DNA of 41,980 nt from NCBI GenBank assembly GCA_031285745.1, contig JAITVQ010000044.1:1-41980 (forward strand), read 5' to 3'. This DNA comes from Puniceicoccales bacterium. GTDB taxonomy: Bacteria > Verrucomicrobiota > Verrucomicrobiia > Opitutales > UBA953. The position numbers and the translations under genes are program-made. The notes under the pieces are model-generated. The model had not been told where the DNA came from, searched no databases, and saw only the letters and a list, made by a program, of their open reading frames with translations. This document shows, one piece after another, positions 40,004 through 41,980 of the stretch (position 1 is the stretch's first letter; each line of letters begins with the position of its first letter).

Positions 40004-41527
40004 ATGACTTCCCCGCAGAAAAACCACCTGCCCGAGATTCCTCCGGAATTTTATATCCTGGTGGAGCAGAAATTTGCCGGGACGGTTTCACCGGAAGGCC
40101 AGCAGGAACTGGAGGAATGCTTGCGCCGGTCTCCCGAGGCGCTGCAGTACTATGTGTCCCAGTGCGAGATTGCCGGATCGTTGCCCGAGGCGCTGCATAT
40201 ATATCAGGAGCGGGCGGCCCGGCAGGAGAAATTGCCTGCCCAGACCATCGCCTTTTCCCGTTACCGTTGGGCGGCTGTCGGAGCCATTGTCGCCGTAATA
40301 CTTTGTGGTGTGGCGGTGGCCGTTTTTCAGAGAAATTTCCTGTCCACTGACAACAATAACTCTGTGGCTAAGACTGTTTCCGATGCCCCGGTCTGCCGGG
40401 TCTCCAATGTCCTCGGCGCGTCTTTCAAAAATCAGCGGATCGAACTGAAAACCGAATTGACGGCCTCGGAGTTTGCCATCGACACGGGCGTGGTCGAATT
40501 GACCTTCGGACAGGGGGCGCGGGTGTTGCTGGAAAGCCCGGCCTCGCTCGTCATCATCAACGACAACTCCTGTCGCCTGCTCCGTGGCAAGGCGGTGGTC
40601 GATGTGCCGGATTCCGCCAAGGGGTTTGTCATGGAAGGCCCGCGTGACCGGATTATCGACTACGGGACGCGGTTCGCCGTCGATGTCGCTGGGGATGGTG
40701 AACGCACCCTGCTCGGGGTACTGAATGGCATCGTTGACCTGGAGCACAACAACAGCACGGTGCGGCTCTTCACCAACTACGCCATTGAGCGGCAGGGCGA
40801 GCAAATCAAGTCGGTGCCTTTCGACCGATCCGCCTTCCTGACGGAAATGCCCACGCAGGAGTTTTTCTGGAATCTGAATGGACTGCCTTTCGACGAGATC
40901 AGGACCCTGCGCTTTGAGGTGACTCCGCTGGTCAAGACACCGGGAGATATTCATGTGATCTTCAAATGGATGTCCGGGGAGAACGGGCTGCTGGTGAAAA
41001 ACCTGCGCTTGGAGCGTGACGGCGTCGCGATTGTTTCCTCGGACGAGCGACGCCGGGCGGGCCGCTATATCGGCTATAGCTATGGCAACATGTTCCCCAT
41101 AAACCTGCCTTCGGACACACCGCTGCCCGGCAAATGGGAATTGGTCGTCGAGGGGACTTGTACCCGAAACAACAATATCCAGAAAGAGGGAGATACTGCC
41201 ACCTCGGAAGGGATATTCTCCTTTGAGAAGGGGCTGCTGACCAATGTTACCCCGGAGGAAGTGGTGGGGCGTTGGGAATTCTCCCACGACAACCAAACCT
41301 ATATCCGGGAGTTCAAATCCGATGGTACGGCCACGATGACCGTGGATGGAAAGTTGCGGGAGATTCCTCCTGAGATCACTCCCCAATGGACGGTGAAAGA
41401 GGGCGTGGTGACCATTGAGTTTCTCAATGGAGGCAAGGCGTGGATTCCGGAAAAAATGGTTCTCCGAGACAAAAACACCCTTATCTTTCTCAGCCATCCC
41501 TACCGCAATGCCCAGCGAATGGAATAG
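40004..41527 (+). CDS. FecR-like anti-sigma regulator, copy 2
   Basis: A 507-aa single-pass membrane protein. The start at 40004 (ATG) was chosen over a TTG six bases upstream. A cytoplasmic N-terminal domain (about 1-85, EIPPEFYILVEQKFAGTVSP, then EECLRRSPEALQYYVSQC) precedes a membrane helix (87-109). A divergent FecR domain follows (VVELTFGQGARVLLESPASL, then DRIIDYGTRFAVDVAGDG). The C-terminal domain (about 415-505, VVGRWEFSHDNQTYIREFKS, ending NTLIFLSHPYRNAQR) matches copy 1. It probably restrains the sigma factor encoded just before it. A MITE-like element begins 10 bp after the stop. Confidence 0.85.
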   Translation: MTSPQKNHLPEIPPEFYILVEQKFAGTVSPEGQQELEECLRRSPEALQYYVSQCEIAGSLPEALHIYQERAARQEKLPAQTIAFSRYRWAAVGAIVAVILCGVAVAVFQRNFLSTDNNNSVAKTVSDAPVCRVSNVLGASFKNQRIELKTELTASEFAIDTGVVELTFGQGARVLLESPASLVIINDNSCRLLRGKAVVDVPDSAKGFVMEGPRDRIIDYGTRFAVDVAGDGERTLLGVLNGIVDLEHNNSTVRLFTNYAIERQGEQIKSVPFDRSAFLTEMPTQEFFWNLNGLPFDEIRTLRFEVTPLVKTPGDIHVIFKWMSGENGLLVKNLRLERDGVAIVSSDERRRAGRYIGYSYGNMFPINLPSDTPLPGKWELVVEGTCTRNNNIQKEGDTATSEGIFSFEKGLLTNVTPEEVVGRWEFSHDNQTYIREFKSDGTATMTVDGKLREIPPEITPQWTVKEGVVTIEFLNGGKAWIPEKMVLRDKNTLIFLSHPYRNAQRME

Positions 41528-41536
41528 TCAGTGAGA

Positions 41537-41669
41537 GGAACCACGGATAAAAGGATGAAGAGAAGGATAAACGGATGTGAACAATTCCTTTACCGTAGCG
41601 TCGGCGACGTAGTGTTATTCTCTCATTTATCTTTTTTATCCCTGCTTTATCCGCGTAATCCGCGGTTCC
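41537..41669. mobile_element. MITE-like element B (133 bp)
   Basis: The terminal inverted repeats are GGAACCACGGAT / ATCCGCGGTTCC (11 of 12 pairs). The left end carries CGGATAAAAGGATG and the right end TTATCC-type complements, as in element A. A central perfect hairpin CGTCG-G-CGACG sits near 41600. There is no ORF. It follows the second FecR-like gene directly and may act as its transcript end. Confidence 0.7.
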
Positions 41670-41869
41670 TTCCTTGTTCTTTGTCTGGATGATTAAATCG
41701 AGCTTGATTGCCATAAAGTTGTGATGAATTCTAAGGCAGTATTAAGGAAAAGTTAATAAATAGGTAAAAATACCTAAACACTGGTTGGCGGCTGTTTGTT
41801 GACAGAGCAGAAAGTAAAAAGGTGATTTGTGAGCAATGAGATTCATAACATGCTTAATATTAATTATAG
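41670..41869. other. AT-rich gene-free stretch beside the transposase
   Basis: No gene was found. A perfect inverted repeat TAGGTA-AAAA-TACCTA lies at 41761-41776. The last 70 bases before the transposase stop should include the terminal repeat of the IS630-type element, but only one end is in the window, so it cannot be delimited. Confidence 0.5.
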
Positions 41870-41980
41870 TTAATCCTGTAAATAATTGGACGTGATAATG
41901 GCGTCGCTAAGAGAGAGGTAAGCATGGTTTCGCCAGAAGCGTTTCAGGTTGGCCCAGAGTTGTTCGATCGGGTTGAGGTG
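41870..41980 (-). CDS. IS630-family transposase, C-terminal end (partial)
   Basis: The - strand reads from the window edge as HLNPIEQLWANLKRFWR, then NHAYLSLSDAIITSNYLQD and a TAA stop (41870-41872). The HLNPIE-x-LW-x-LKR signature contains the last acidic residue of the DDE catalytic triad in IS630/Tc1-mariner-type transposases, which insert at TA dinucleotides. The first part of the gene lies beyond the right edge, so intactness cannot be judged. Confidence 0.88.
   Translation of the reverse strand, partial: HLNPIEQLWANLKRFWRNHAYLSLSDAIITSNYLQD

Noticed and set aside
41761-41776. Inverted repeat TAGGTA-AAAA-TACCTA as IS630 end
   Set aside because: Only one side of the element is in the window and no matching terminal sequence can be compared, so I do not call it an IS terminus.
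1-41980. tRNA or rRNA genes
   Set aside because: No cloverleaf with conserved TTCGAATC-like arm or ribosomal RNA core sequence was recognised; a tRNAscan or Infernal run would settle it.

Overview
The window looks like chromosomal DNA of a Verrucomicrobiota-type bacterium, possibly Opitutales-like. This is inferred from two PEP-CTERM surface proteins, several secreted glycoside hydrolases, two paired ECF sigma/FecR-like modules, a GxxExxY-family gene and TAT-type leaders. No 16S or other decisive marker is present, so the placement is tentative. Most genes have a housekeeping or polysaccharide-degradation flavour; repeats and mobile pieces are concentrated at 15.8-17.1 kb, 22.3-23.9 kb and 37.7-42 kb.

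Layout. 1-6.4 kb: the end of metH, a secreted purple-acid-phosphatase-like enzyme, endonuclease III, a membrane protein and a secreted DPP-IV-like peptidase that seems to carry a VHL-like beta domain. 6.5-15.7 kb: a sugar-catabolism block read leftwards (RraA-like aldolase, SMP-30 lactonase, enolase-superfamily dehydratase, SDR dehydrogenase, secreted GH2 enzyme, PEP-CTERM protein) behind a divergent AraC regulator. Together these could make a complete non-phosphorylative pathway: release, oxidation, lactone opening, dehydration, aldol cleavage. 15.8-17.5 kb: a DUF6261-like gene, an array of paired hairpins with a 42-bp period, and a glycosidase gene cut off at the array. 17.8-21.3 kb: dnaJ, grpE, an AsmA-like membrane protein and a lipoprotein. 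21.4-24.9 kb: hisG, then aguB and aguA (agmatine to putrescine), separated by a GxxExxY gene between 26-bp repeats. 24.9-34.4 kb: pdxH, a tandem-duplicated membrane module with a TPR protein, a glycosidase resembling clan GH-D, a prolyl oligopeptidase and a GH109/Gfo-Idh-MocA protein. 34.5-41.5 kb: two ECF sigma/FecR-like pairs, a second PEP-CTERM gene, a second DUF6261-like gene and a second 42-bp hairpin array. The right edge holds the end of an IS630-type transposase.

The most unusual signal is the DUF6261/hairpin-array pairing, seen twice. Each DUF6261-like gene has upstream of it seven or eight 42-bp units. Each unit carries a CCGT...ACGG-type palindrome and a second palindrome about half a unit away. 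The two arrays differ in sequence, yet palindrome position, pitch and register are kept, including paired compensatory changes. Array 1 also lies exactly where a glycosidase gene is truncated, which suggests that the unit can move or recombine. The function is unknown.
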